Below, piece by piece: positions 17,204-26,325 of a DNA stretch of 64,000 nucleotides. Every line of letters begins with the position of its first letter. The first letter of the stretch is position 1. The stretch comes from GCA-2748575 sp965222725 (GTDB lineage: Bacteria > Pseudomonadota > Gammaproteobacteria > Pseudomonadales > Ketobacteraceae). The stretch spans positions 186,001 to 250,000 of the forward strand of contig OZ244969.1 of NCBI GenBank assembly GCA_965222725.1, read 5' to 3'. Below the pieces are notes generated by a model that was not told where the DNA came from, ran no database searches, and saw only the letters and a program-made list of their open reading frames with translations. A program made the translations under genes and the position numbers.

Positions 17204-18199
17204 TTATGCGTAATGACGCCGATAGTCCGACGGTGTTTCTCCGGTCCAGCGCTTGAACGCCCGCCGGAAATTGGAAGCATCCGCAAAACCTAACTGAATG
17301 GCAATATATTCCACACTCATGCGCCGGTTGCGCAGCAAACGCTGAGCCCTTTCCTGACGAATTTCATCCACCAGCATTTGATAGGACGTATCTGCCGCCA
17401 CCAGTTTGCGACGCAAGGAACTGGGCGTAAACCCCAGGGCAAAGGCGAGCTCTTCAAAGCCGGGAATTGTTTCATGGGATTTGAGAAAATTCCTGGCCAG
17501 GGATTCAATGCTTTGCCGGGAATCAATGGCTTTCAGTTTTTCCTCGCAGCGCTTTTTAAACAGTTCATGTACTACCGGGTTACCGGTCACCACCTCACGG
17601 GCCAGATCTTCCTGCCGATACACAACCGCGTTCCGTTCGGCACCAAACTCAACACAGCTGCCAAACAGTTCCTGATAATGATCCACATAGGCGGGCTTTT
17701 CAAAGGTAAAACTGACCGATTCGGGGTGAATGGTTGTTCCTGCCAGAAAACGCAGAATGGACAGACAGGACGTCAGCGCGGTTTCCATGGCGAAGCGAAG
17801 ATTGTATTCCGGGCCACAAGCGTACACACCCAAACGGGGCAGCAGCGTAAAACGCTCCGGCGTTTCCTGAATATCGTAATCGATCAGATAATTAAAGGCT
17901 TTCACGTACTGACTCAGATCATGAAGGGCCTCTGCCAGGGTGCGGGCCGACATCATCATCTGCCCCAGATCACCCATCAGGTTCACACTCAGCTGTTTGC
18001 CAAACCGGAAAGACACAGGGATGTGTTCACGGTTTTCCAGGGCAGCCAGCACAAACCACTGCACTTCAACCGGCGACAGGGTTTCGTTGGCATCCAGCAA
18101 GCGCTCATCGGTGAGATTAAATTTTTGGCGTAACGCATCCACATTAATGCCTTCCTGCTGAATGGCATTAATCAAAACCAGCGCTACGGACGGCGGCAT
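17204..18199 (-). CDS. AraC-family transcriptional regulator (Arabinose_bd type)
   Basis: A 331-residue regulator with an N-terminal Arabinose_bd-type sensor domain (about residues 5-190) and a C-terminal double helix-turn-helix (about 230-331; LAFALGFTPSSLRRKLVA, then VEYIAIQLGFADASNFRRAFKRWTGETPSDYRR). I prefer the ATG at 18199 (MPPSVALVLINAI), where the family homology begins; an ATG at 18244 would add 15 residues. Neither has a good ribosome-binding site. It is divergent from the secreted hydrolase at 18596; the phased CACGACA repeats between them are candidate binding sites. The inducer is unknown. Confidence 0.88.
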   Translation of the reverse strand: MPPSVALVLINAIQQEGINVDALRQKFNLTDERLLDANETLSPVEVQWFVLAALENREHIPVSFRFGKQLSVNLMGDLGQMMMSARTLAEALHDLSQYVKAFNYLIDYDIQETPERFTLLPRLGVYACGPEYNLRFAMETALTSCLSILRFLAGTTIHPESVSFTFEKPAYVDHYQELFGSCVEFGAERNAVVYRQEDLAREVVTGNPVVHELFKKRCEEKLKAIDSRQSIESLARNFLKSHETIPGFEELAFALGFTPSSLRRKLVAADTSYQMLVDEIRQERAQRLLRNRRMSVEYIAIQLGFADASNFRRAFKRWTGETPSDYRRHYA

Positions 18200-18298
18200 A
18201 ATCTTGCGATTAAGATCCGCCAGGGAATTACAGAATGCCCACATATTTTTTTGTAATTATGATTGTTAGCTTTGGGTGGTGACTGTCGACTGTTGCAA

Positions 18299-18351
18299 CA
18301 CGACAACTCACGACAGCTCACGACAACAACAGCTGGTTTCACGACACGACA
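18299..18351. repeat. helically phased CACGACA repeats
   Basis: CACGACA begins at 18299, 18309, 18319, 18340 and, overlapping, 18345. The spacings 10, 10 and 21 bases put the first four copies on the same face of the DNA helix, as expected for cooperative binding of a regulator. Confidence 0.6.
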
Positions 18352-18529
18352 ACATAAACTCAGGCAAATCCGGCCATCCATGACCTGAAAAACACAATTA
18401 ATGACCTGTTTATACAAGTTTCACGGAAATAATATGAACGCTTTACACAAATTGGAAGTGTTACTTTTACTTTTTTAACCACAAACAAAATGAACCACAC
18501 GCGAACCACAAAGGGTTTACAGGGGTCAC

Positions 18530-18580
18530 GGGGCTTATCAGGTGCCAGACAAAAAATGGTAACCGGTAAGCCCCTTTTTA
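18530..18580 (+). terminator. terminator-like hairpin in the leader of the S15 hydrolase gene
   Basis: GGGGCTTA (18530-18537) pairs with TAAGCCCC (18567-18574), with inner pairing CCA/TGG, and is followed directly by TTTTTA. It ends only 16 bases before the ATG at 18596. It faces the hydrolase gene, so it may be an attenuator or riboswitch expression platform. Confidence 0.55.
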
Positions 18581-18595
18581 TTGGGATAATAAAAA

Positions 18596-20371
18596 ATGTT
18601 TTCAGGGTGCAATTTTTTAAAACGTTTCGTTATTAGCAGCGTACTCATTGTAGCTTTCGGCATATCTAAAACGTACGCATGGACATTCGCGCCGGCGCAA
18701 TTTGAATCCTACGACGGCACGCTGCTCGATGGGCAGGTTTTCAAACCCAACGGCTACAGCAGTGGCGACAGCTTCCCCGCCATGATTCTGGTGCCGGGCT
18801 GGACCCTGCCCAAGGAGGCCACCTATACCGATGCCATGGAATTTGCCCGCCGCGGTTTTGTGGTTCTCAGTTACACGCCCCGGGGTTATGGTGCATCCGA
18901 AGGCCTGGTGAATGTGGCCGGCCCCAAAGACCGGGAAGATTTTTCCTCCGCCATCGACTGGCTGCTGGATAACACCAAAACCGATCCCTGGCGTATCGGT
19001 ACCGGCGGTGTGTCCTACGGCGGTATCGTACCAACCAATGGCGCATCCTTTGATAACCGTATCAGCGCCCTGGCCATGATCGATATGCCGGCGGAAGTGA
19101 TTGATGCGTTTTACCAGGGAGATTCCCCCAACGCGTTCTGGACCCAGTTTCTGGAACTGAGCAGCCGCATTGGCCGGCCGGATCCGGAAATCCGCGTGAA
19201 TCTGGAAGACCTGTTTGCCCACCGCCGCATTCCGGAAATTATCGACTGGGCACTGGAGCGATCACCCATGGAATTTATTGATCGCATCAACGACCGACAG
19301 GTGCCGGTGTTTATGAGCTTCAGTTACCGGGACCGGATGTTCCGGCCCAATTCCGGGGTTCGCTATTTCGAAGCCCTGACCGGGCCCAAGCTGCTGCAAC
19401 TCCATGACGGGGTGCACGGGCTGGCCGCCGGTTCGTCAGCGGCCTATCGCTCGAATGCTTACTTTGACTGGTTTGACTACTGGCTCAATGATGTGGAGAA
19501 CGGCATCATGACCCGCCCCATTGCCGACTTTCAGATTCACGGCACCGATCAGCGGGTGCAATACAACAATTGGCCGGCAGCCAGTGTGCAGAACACGCCC
19601 TTGTATCTGTCCGCCAATTCGCAAAACCTGACCGGCGACCTGCTGACAACCCCTGACATTGTCAGCGATATCTGGCTGCTGCGCAGCTTCATCACCAATC
19701 AGGAAAAACGCCAGCCCACCACCGGCACCCCATTGCTGGATGCCCAAAGCGAGGTGTATCTGGATTTCAGCACCCTGCACCCGGATCTGGCCCACACTTA
19801 TCAAACCGGCTTGCTGCCGGAAGGATTGAAACTGCGGGGCGCCCCCCGGGTGTCATTGCGGATTCAGGCGCTGGATGAGCAGGCCCAGATTGTGGCGTAT
19901 CTTTATCAGGTGAATCCGGACGGCCAGGCACTCTACCTGACCCAGGGGGCAAAAACCTTTTATGACCTGTACCCGGGGGAACTGGTGGATCTGGAAATTG
20001 AAATGACCACTCTGGTGCACGACTTTCCCCCAGGTACCCGGCTGGCGCTGGCCTTTGATACCCAGGATCCGCAGTTTGTCCGCCCACCCCAAAGCCGTTT
20101 TGATCTGGACGTGATTCACAGCGCCTTTGTACCCAACACCCTGTGGATGCCCATTGACGGCAACCTGTTGTTGGCGCAAAGCAACGAATCACCCGCCGGC
20201 GAAGAAACGCCCGCGGAAGAGCAACCGGAAAACGATAATGAGGGGAATACGCAGGATCGCGCAACGACAAACAACAGTGGTGGCGGGAATGGTGGCAGCA
20301 GTGGTGGCAGTACCGGTATCTGGTTGCTGGCTATGGGCATGATGCTGGCCACCAGACGGTACTATCCATGA
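18596..20371 (+). CDS. secreted S15/CocE-type hydrolase with GlyGly-CTERM anchor
   Basis: A 591-residue protein. A signal peptide (residues 1-29, likely cut after KTYA) precedes an alpha/beta-hydrolase of the X-Pro dipeptidyl-peptidase/CocE superfamily. The nucleophile elbow GGVSYGG puts Ser at about 140; a candidate Asp lies in SYRDRMF and the His in LHDGVHG. The beta-rich C-terminal domain of the family (about 370-540) follows, then an acidic Glu/Asn-rich linker, a Gly/Ser run, a hydrophobic helix and Arg-Arg-Tyr-Tyr at the end. That tail fits GlyGly-CTERM proteins, which are exported by type II secretion and processed by rhombosortase. Substrate unknown: peptide, ester or acylated drug are all possible in the family. 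The ribosome-binding site is weak. Confidence 0.8.
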   Translation: MFSGCNFLKRFVISSVLIVAFGISKTYAWTFAPAQFESYDGTLLDGQVFKPNGYSSGDSFPAMILVPGWTLPKEATYTDAMEFARRGFVVLSYTPRGYGASEGLVNVAGPKDREDFSSAIDWLLDNTKTDPWRIGTGGVSYGGIVPTNGASFDNRISALAMIDMPAEVIDAFYQGDSPNAFWTQFLELSSRIGRPDPEIRVNLEDLFAHRRIPEIIDWALERSPMEFIDRINDRQVPVFMSFSYRDRMFRPNSGVRYFEALTGPKLLQLHDGVHGLAAGSSAAYRSNAYFDWFDYWLNDVENGIMTRPIADFQIHGTDQRVQYNNWPAASVQNTPLYLSANSQNLTGDLLTTPDIVSDIWLLRSFITNQEKRQPTTGTPLLDAQSEVYLDFSTLHPDLAHTYQTGLLPEGLKLRGAPRVSLRIQALDEQAQIVAYLYQVNPDGQALYLTQGAKTFYDLYPGELVDLEIEMTTLVHDFPPGTRLALAFDTQDPQFVRPPQSRFDLDVIHSAFVPNTLWMPIDGNLLLAQSNESPAGEETPAEEQPENDNEGNTQDRATTNNSGGGNGGSSGGSTGIWLLAMGMMLATRRYYP

Positions 20372-20384
20372 AGGCCTGCCATAG

Positions 20385-20412
20385 CGTCAGGGCCTGTTAA
20401 CAGGCCCTGACG
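20385..20412. terminator. perfect 28-bp palindrome between convergent genes
   Basis: CGTCAGGGCCTG / CAGGCCCTGACG meet at a TTAA centre. It sits 14 bases after the hydrolase stop and 32 bases after the psd stop, where a shared terminator is expected, but no T-run follows on either strand. Confidence 0.5.
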
Positions 20413-20443
20413 TTAGCGGCAATTCACTGTATAAACGGTTCGC

Positions 20444-21307
20444 TTAAACAAAGGAGCCTATCTGCTCACCCATTTGTACCTTGGTGAGTTCCTTCAGGTC
20501 ATCCCGCCAGAGCACCTTGTTTTTGGGCCACACCACAATAGCGGTGGAGCCCAGCTTGAAGCGGCCCATTTCTGCGCCCCGCGCCAGATTGATCTCTTTA
20601 GGCTCATCATCGTAACGGGTCACCATCAGGCGCCGCCGCGGCGGTGCCACCAGGCCGGCCCAGACAGTTTCCACACTGGCCACAATCATGGCCCCTACCA
20701 GCACCAGTGCCATAGGGCCCAGATCCGTTTCAAAAATACACACCACCCGCTCATTTCGGGCAAACAGGGACGGCACATTACGAGCGGTGCGGGTGTTCAC
20801 CGAAAACAGCTTGCCCGGCACATAAATCATTTCCTTCAGCTTGCCGCCGTACGGCATATGCACCCTATGATAATCCTTGGGGGAAAGATAGATGGTGGCA
20901 AAAGCACCGTGCTTGAAGGGCATGGCCCGTTCATGGCTGCCCCCCAGTAACTGGGTCAGGCTGTAGTAGTGGCCCTTGGCCTGAAAGATCTGGTCTTCCT
21001 GAATCACGCCCACCTGACTCACCGCGCCATCGGCCGGCGACACTACACCCGTGTCGGCAACGGGGCGGGCGCCCGGTTTTAATGGCCGGGTGAAAAAATC
21101 ATTGAAGCTGCGATAACTGTCCAGATCCGGATTCAGGGCCTCAGCCATATTGACCCCGTAAATACGGGCAAAATTTTTGATGAAAGGGGTTTTAATGGCC
21201 GGGGATGTGGATTCCGCCAGCCAGCCCACCAGCCGCGACAGGCCATGTTGTGGTATCAGGTACTGCGGCAGAACCGCCAGGCCTTCTTTACTCAGGGGTC
21301 CAGACAT
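20444..21307 (-). CDS. psd: phosphatidylserine decarboxylase proenzyme
   Basis: A 287-residue inner-membrane enzyme that converts phosphatidylserine to phosphatidylethanolamine. It cleaves itself at the LGST motif near the C-terminus (FKLGSTAIVVWPKN, about residue 253), where the serine becomes the pyruvoyl group. The active-site YHRVHMP segment and the DGAVSQVG and FNDFFTRPLKPGARP motifs are intact. Length matches the bacterial family. It lies 79 bases downstream of rhdA on the same strand, as in Pseudomonas. Confidence 0.96.
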   Translation of the reverse strand: MSGPLSKEGLAVLPQYLIPQHGLSRLVGWLAESTSPAIKTPFIKNFARIYGVNMAEALNPDLDSYRSFNDFFTRPLKPGARPVADTGVVSPADGAVSQVGVIQEDQIFQAKGHYYSLTQLLGGSHERAMPFKHGAFATIYLSPKDYHRVHMPYGGKLKEMIYVPGKLFSVNTRTARNVPSLFARNERVVCIFETDLGPMALVLVGAMIVASVETVWAGLVAPPRRRLMVTRYDDEPKEINLARGAEMGRFKLGSTAIVVWPKNKVLWRDDLKELTKVQMGEQIGSFV

Positions 21308-21386
21308 TCTCTTAATGTTCCAATACTGATCAGGGGTTCATTCAGTTCTTACTTTAAAAAGGTAACGCTAAAAAATTCTCGACAAA

Positions 21387-22217
21387 CTACACAGGCATCT
21401 CAACGGGCGTATCCGGGTCATTGCCCCACTCCCCCCAGGAACCCGGGTAAGCCTTGATATTAAAACCCAGCACCTTGCCCAGCAGATAGGTAAAACCGGA
21501 ACGGTGGTGGGTCTGGCAATGGGTAATAATTTCCTTGTCGCGGGTAATCCCCAGCGCCTCAAGCTCCGCCATCAACTCGTCCCGGTCACGAATTTTCAGG
21601 TGATTATGGCGGTCCATGGCGCGGGTCCATTCAAAATTGGCAGCTCCCGGTATATGCCCTGCCTTCTGGGCATTGGCACGCAGGCCGGCGTACTCTTCCG
21701 GCGAACGGGCATCCCAAACCATCAGGTCATCGCGGGTGTGGTTGTCCAGCAGGTATTCTTTGGTGACACTTGGGGCCTCGGTAATACTGGCCTGATATTC
21801 GCTGGCCTGGGGCTGGGTGGCTTCCTGACTGATGGGCAACTGTGCCGCCAGCCAGGCATGAATGCCCCCGTTCAGGTAGCTGTAGCGACTGTGGCCTACG
21901 GAATCCAGTAACCAGATAAAACGACCTGCCCAGCCGCCCCCTTCATCGTCATACACTACAAGCCATTTATTCTCAGTCAGCCCAATGGCAGACAGCAGCT
22001 GAGTGAGCTGCTCTTCATTGGGCAGGGCACCAACGGCCGGTGGCACGCCCCGCAACGTGTGCTGAAAAGGCACGAAGATAGCGCCGGGGACATGGGCCTG
22101 ACGGTAGTTATCCGGATTCGACAAATCAATAATCAGCAAATCCGGGTGTCCCCGCAGGGATTCCAGGGCTTCAGGTTCTATAACCAGAGGAAGATCCAGA
22201 GTGTCTGTCATATTCAC
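21387..22217 (-). CDS. rhdA: thiosulfate sulfurtransferase (tandem rhodanese)
   Basis: A 276-residue two-domain rhodanese that moves sulfane sulfur from thiosulfate to acceptors such as cyanide. The inactive N-terminal domain has VVYDDEGGGWAGRFIWLLD. The catalytic C-terminal domain has WDARSPEEYAG and the active-site loop HCQTHHRSG with Cys at residue 234. This loop matches the Pseudomonas/Azotobacter RhdA type rather than 3-mercaptopyruvate sulfurtransferases. The gene is upstream of psd and probably co-transcribed with it. Confidence 0.92.
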   Translation of the reverse strand: MNMTDTLDLPLVIEPEALESLRGHPDLLIIDLSNPDNYRQAHVPGAIFVPFQHTLRGVPPAVGALPNEEQLTQLLSAIGLTENKWLVVYDDEGGGWAGRFIWLLDSVGHSRYSYLNGGIHAWLAAQLPISQEATQPQASEYQASITEAPSVTKEYLLDNHTRDDLMVWDARSPEEYAGLRANAQKAGHIPGAANFEWTRAMDRHNHLKIRDRDELMAELEALGITRDKEIITHCQTHHRSGFTYLLGKVLGFNIKAYPGSWGEWGNDPDTPVEMPV

Positions 22218-22306
22218 GGCTCAGGCTGGTGCAGCTATCCCGGGTAAATACGGGGGATAATTGCAGGTGAATTTCGCCGTGAGTGTACTGAACTGGGGCG
22301 TAAATG

Positions 22307-24067
22307 TCAGGATTTTCCTGTCGCCTTGCCCATCTGGATCAGGTACTTGCTGGTGGCATTGGCCAGTGACTGGGTGATTTTGAATTCACCGTCGGACAGG
22401 CTGTCGTCATTACCAGCACCCCGATCCGCATAAAGCACCGCCACCGGCCGGCGGTTATTGAAAATGGATACCACAAAAAACTGGTCCACCTGCACCAGTT
22501 GCTTAAAGGCCCCCGGCACCAGCGCGGCAATATCCGCCTTGCGCTCCGGGTGTACCCACACGCCCTGAGGTTTGCGCAGCAGCTGGGTAAAAAAATTGGG
22601 CGGCGTCAGGCGGATCACCGCTCTGGCAATTTCCGGATAATCCTCGCACCCCAGAGTGGAATAGCCATTCAGCACCTTGCGGGTGGGGTCGAACAAAAAC
22701 AGCGCCGCCCGCCGCAGGTAGGTGGTTTCATACAGCACCCACAGAGATTCCCGGAGCGCGTCCTGCTCAGAACCAAAGGCATCCTGCTGCTCCAGCAACC
22801 GTGCCAGATGTTTCTTGTACAGCTGATGTTTTTCGTCACTGACAAAGCCCGCCAGCCGCTTGCCCTGCGGTTCCCGCGACGGAGCCGGCGGCGCTTTGGG
22901 TGGCGCTTTGTCGGGCCGCTTCACTACCTGGGTGATATCCCCCCCCAGCTGAATGCGGGTTTCCTCATCCTGCATGGGTAATTTCAGGTGATCCGGTTCG
23001 GTTTCCTGCAGCACTTCCTGCAGGGACTTGCCGCCCGCCATTCCCGCCACGGCCTCTTCCAGCCGGGCCGGATTCAGCCGCCGTCGCAACCGGGGTTGCG
23101 GGGGCAACAGCAGGCGGGCCGCCGGCATCTGAATGGCCGGGAACTCGAACTGCCGTGACGCCTTGATGGCCCCTTCCTGAGCAATCAGGCGGGCGGTGTG
23201 AATATCCACTTCCAGGTAGGCCGCCAGGATCGCCAACACCCGCCGGGTCTGCCGGGAATACCAGTCGATACCGGTTTCGTGAGCCAGCCAGTGAGCCAGC
23301 GCCACAATAAACGACGGGGTTTTTACGATCCGGCCGTTTTCATCCTTGTTGGGAATCTTGGGTTCCTTTTCGGTGTACCCCTTGCGGGCCACATCGGCAA
23401 GAAACCGGCGCGACGGCAGGTGATCCGTATCCAGGGCATTCAGTATTACCTCGGGAAAATGCCAGCGTTTGGCCAGCGCCCGGACAATGTCCTGAGTAGT
23501 GCAACCCAGCACCGCCTGTTCCGCCTGTTCCCGCGGGATACGCTCCTGCTTTTCCAGGGCATCGATAATGGCCATTTCCTGCTGGGCGTTGTACCACAGA
23601 CACCATTCAGGCACCCCCATCAGCTGGGCTGCCAGATAGTTTTTTTCCACCGCGCCCTGGCGCCGCACCAGATTCCAGGCCAGCACCTGCTCCGCCGCAT
23701 GAAAGCTCTGCACGATTGCGGACTGGTAGGCCACTTCGTTGGCATCGGTGATATCGCCTTTCATGGCCTGAAACTGCTTCACCAGGGCCAGCAAACGATT
23801 TTCGCCCAGCAGGCTGACACAGTGATTGACGTCAGTGAGGGTACCGGCGGCCCGGTCGCTGAACACCCGCTGGGTTTCGCGAATCAGGTGCACCGTCATG
23901 ATGGGATCCTGACGGATAATGGCGGCAATATCGTGAAGGGACCAGTCCTGCAGACCAGAGATCAGGCTTTTCAGTTTCCCGGCAGTATGGGCCAGCACCG
24001 GAATGGGTTTTTCATCCAGCACATAGATCCAGGTTTCAAGACCCTTGGGGCGGAATTCAGCGGACAT
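22307..24067 (-). CDS. HDOD-domain protein with C-terminal GAF-like domain
   Basis: A 586-residue cytoplasmic protein. The first 220 residues form an HDOD domain, a degenerate HD fold used in signalling (DIAAIIRQDPIMTVHLIRETQR, CVSLLGENRLLALVKQF). A middle helical part (about 230-300) is followed by a Pro-rich linker (residues 385-400) and a C-terminal GAF-like domain (about 415-580, FLFDPTRKVLNGYSTLG to AVLYADRG). Pseudomonas carries a similar gene between rhdA and motA. HDOD proteins in this group are linked to motility and c-di-GMP control, but the role here is inferred from neighbours (motAB on the opposite strand). Confidence 0.8.
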   Translation of the reverse strand: MSAEFRPKGLETWIYVLDEKPIPVLAHTAGKLKSLISGLQDWSLHDIAAIIRQDPIMTVHLIRETQRVFSDRAAGTLTDVNHCVSLLGENRLLALVKQFQAMKGDITDANEVAYQSAIVQSFHAAEQVLAWNLVRRQGAVEKNYLAAQLMGVPEWCLWYNAQQEMAIIDALEKQERIPREQAEQAVLGCTTQDIVRALAKRWHFPEVILNALDTDHLPSRRFLADVARKGYTEKEPKIPNKDENGRIVKTPSFIVALAHWLAHETGIDWYSRQTRRVLAILAAYLEVDIHTARLIAQEGAIKASRQFEFPAIQMPAARLLLPPQPRLRRRLNPARLEEAVAGMAGGKSLQEVLQETEPDHLKLPMQDEETRIQLGGDITQVVKRPDKAPPKAPPAPSREPQGKRLAGFVSDEKHQLYKKHLARLLEQQDAFGSEQDALRESLWVLYETTYLRRAALFLFDPTRKVLNGYSTLGCEDYPEIARAVIRLTPPNFFTQLLRKPQGVWVHPERKADIAALVPGAFKQLVQVDQFFVVSIFNNRRPVAVLYADRGAGNDDSLSDGEFKITQSLANATSKYLIQMGKATGKS

Positions 24068-24243
24068 CAGCTAATAAAACTCAACATCAGGCGGCATCAC
24101 AAGATCAAATAACCAAACAATCTATGAAGCATAGCTCAAATAACGCTGCACAAAGTTGAGCAAAAGGTAAAGCTGTCCTTAACTTTAAGATCAGGAGGCG
24201 GTAATACCGCCACGGGCACTCATGGAGAATATCCGCGTTTTTT

Positions 24244-25095
24244 ATGCTGAAAATACTGGGTTTTTTAATTGTTATCGGTAGCGTCTTTGGCGGCTATGTA
24301 TTGTCCCATGGTGAACTGCTCACTCTGTGGCAGCCGTTTGAGCTGCTGATCATAGGGGGCGCTGCCTTTGGTGCCTTTATCGTGGCCAATTCCCTGAACG
24401 TGGTAAAAGCCACCTTCAAGGAAACCTGCGCCGTGATCCTGGGCAAGCACCAGAGCAAGCAATCCTTTATGGACCTGCTGACGCTGCTCTATGAATTGTT
24501 CAACAAATCCCGCCGCAACGGGTTGATGGCCGTGGAAGAAGATATCGAAGATCCGGAAAACAGCGAAGTCTTCACGCGCTTCCCCCGGGTGCTTCAGGAC
24601 AATCTGCTGCGGGAATTTATCTGCGACTACATGCGGATTATCACCACCGGCAACCTGTCTGCATTCGAGCTGGAAACCCTGATGGACCAGGATATCGAAA
24701 CCACCTATCAGGAACTGGAACAGCCCGCCGCCAGCCTCAGCCGCGTGGCCGACGCCCTGCCGGGCTTTGGTATTGTGGCCGCGGTGCTGGGCATTGTGAT
24801 CACCATGAAATCCCTGGGCGGGGCACCGGAAGAACTGGGCTACCATGTGGCCGCTGCACTGGTGGGTACCTTCCTGGGGATTTTGCTGGCCTACGGTTTT
24901 GTGGGCCCCATGAGCATTGCCATGGAACACACCGCCAAAGACAAGATCAAAGCCCTGGAATGCATTAAAACCGCGTTGCTGGCCAACGTGAATGGCATTC
25001 CACCGCAAATGGCCGTGGAATTCGGCCGCAAAACCCTTTACTCCGAAGTACGCCCCGGGTTCAGTGAACTGGAAGAACACCTGAGGGGGCGCTAA
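24244..25095 (+). CDS. motA: flagellar motor stator protein MotA
   Basis: A 283-residue inner-membrane stator subunit with four membrane helices (about residues 1-22, 33-52, 170-190 and 200-222) and a large cytoplasmic loop that touches the rotor. The charged loop region (NKSRRNGLMAVEEDIEDPENSE) and the two conserved prolines (LPGFGIVAAVLGI and YGFVGPMS) are present. motB follows five bases after its stop. The upstream gap (24068-24243) holds a short GGCGGT/ACCGCC hairpin but I see no clear sigma-28 promoter. Confidence 0.96.
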   Translation: MLKILGFLIVIGSVFGGYVLSHGELLTLWQPFELLIIGGAAFGAFIVANSLNVVKATFKETCAVILGKHQSKQSFMDLLTLLYELFNKSRRNGLMAVEEDIEDPENSEVFTRFPRVLQDNLLREFICDYMRIITTGNLSAFELETLMDQDIETTYQELEQPAASLSRVADALPGFGIVAAVLGIVITMKSLGGAPEELGYHVAAALVGTFLGILLAYGFVGPMSIAMEHTAKDKIKALECIKTALLANVNGIPPQMAVEFGRKTLYSEVRPGFSELEEHLRGR

Positions 25096-25100
25096 TCCCG

Positions 25101-26201
25101 ATGGAGCCTTCCAAAGACGACAACCCCATCATTGTCCGGCGGGTAAAAAAACATACCCACGGTCATCACGGTGGCGCCTGGAAAGTGGCGTTCGCCGATT
25201 TTGCCGTGGCCATGATGGCCTTCTTCCTGGTGCTCTGGCTGATGGAAGCCGCCACCGTGGAAGAGAAAATGGCCATCTCCGGTTACTTCGCCGACCCCAC
25301 CGCCTTCACCGAAGGCGGCACCCCCTATGTGATCGACCTGGAAGGCAGCCTGAAAAAAAACGAAGGGGAATCGGACGCGCCCAAGCAGGACGCGGAAAAC
25401 ATTGCCCAGGGCAACGTGATTGACGAGGACACGGTTCAAGACCTGGCCCAGCAGATTGAATACCGCAAATTCCAGGAACTGCGCCGCAAGCTGCAGGCAA
25501 AAATCGAACAGAATCCGGAACTGGAAAAATACAAAGACCAGATCATTATGGAAATCACCGACGACGGCCTGCAGATCCAGATCGTGGACAAGGACTCCCG
25601 CCCCATGTTCGACAGTGGCAGCGACGAAATCAAACCTCACATGCGCAACATTCTGGAAGCCCTGGGCAGAACCATCGGCAACGTACCCAACAGTATCAGC
25701 GTATCCGGCCATACCGACGCCGCCGCCTTTACTGAACGCCGCAATTATTCCAACTGGGAACTGTCAGCGGAACGAGCCAACGCCGCCCGGCGCACCCTGC
25801 AAAAAACCGGCATCACCGAAGACAAGATTTCCCAGGTGGTGGGACTGGCCTCCTCAGTGCTGTTTGATAAGGAAAACCCGCTGAACCCGCAGAACCGCCG
25901 TATCAGTATACTGGTACTCAAAGATGAATCCGCTGCCCGCATCAAACGCCAGCAGGAAGGCAGCCATGATGAAAAACTTCCAGTTGATGAAGAATTCGAT
26001 CACACGGCCTTGCCTCAGCCTGACAAAGCTGCCACACAGAAAAACAACCCTGCCAGTGATGAATTCACCATTACCGTGGACGAAGACGCCCCGGCAAAAG
26101 AAGCCGAGCAGGATATGTTTCGCGAATTCGAAAAAAGACAACAACGGGCAAACCAACCGGAGAACGGGCAGAGCGATACCAACGAAGCGTTTTTTGACTG
26201 A
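25101..26201 (+). CDS. motB: flagellar motor stator protein MotB
   Basis: A 366-residue stator subunit. A short cytoplasmic N-terminus (RRVKKHTHGHHGGAWKVAFADF) leads into one membrane helix that carries the essential ion-binding Asp in FADFAVAMMAFFLVLWLME (about residue 35). A plug/linker with charged residues follows, then an OmpA-like peptidoglycan-binding domain (about 150-275; GHTDAAAF, NWELSAERANAARR). The last 90 residues form an acidic, low-complexity tail that is longer than in many MotB proteins. It is translated directly after motA. Confidence 0.96.
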   Translation: MEPSKDDNPIIVRRVKKHTHGHHGGAWKVAFADFAVAMMAFFLVLWLMEAATVEEKMAISGYFADPTAFTEGGTPYVIDLEGSLKKNEGESDAPKQDAENIAQGNVIDEDTVQDLAQQIEYRKFQELRRKLQAKIEQNPELEKYKDQIIMEITDDGLQIQIVDKDSRPMFDSGSDEIKPHMRNILEALGRTIGNVPNSISVSGHTDAAAFTERRNYSNWELSAERANAARRTLQKTGITEDKISQVVGLASSVLFDKENPLNPQNRRISILVLKDESAARIKRQQEGSHDEKLPVDEEFDHTALPQPDKAATQKNNPASDEFTITVDEDAPAKEAEQDMFREFEKRQQRANQPENGQSDTNEAFFD

Positions 26202-26325
26202 AGCGCTCGGTAGCTATGATGCGAGTGCCGCCCCCTTTTTTGCAATATTTTAAATATCAAGCGCCCAAAAATATCTATACTGGGTTCACAGACAATACCG
26301 CCCAGAATATGGAAGGACTGTCTCC

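Larger units (their letters stand above)
18200..18595. promoter_or_regulatory. intergenic regulatory region between araC-type gene and S15 hydrolase
   Basis: This roughly 400-base stretch has no convincing gene. From left to right it holds a perfect 10-bp palindrome TGTTGCAACA (18291-18300), the CACGACA repeat array (18299-18351), an AT-rich stretch, and a terminator-like hairpin at 18530-18580 just before the hydrolase start. Confidence 0.6.

Noticed and set aside
18299..18351. CRISPR-like repeats
   Set aside because: Units are only seven bases long with no spacer of constant length, and no cas gene is near.
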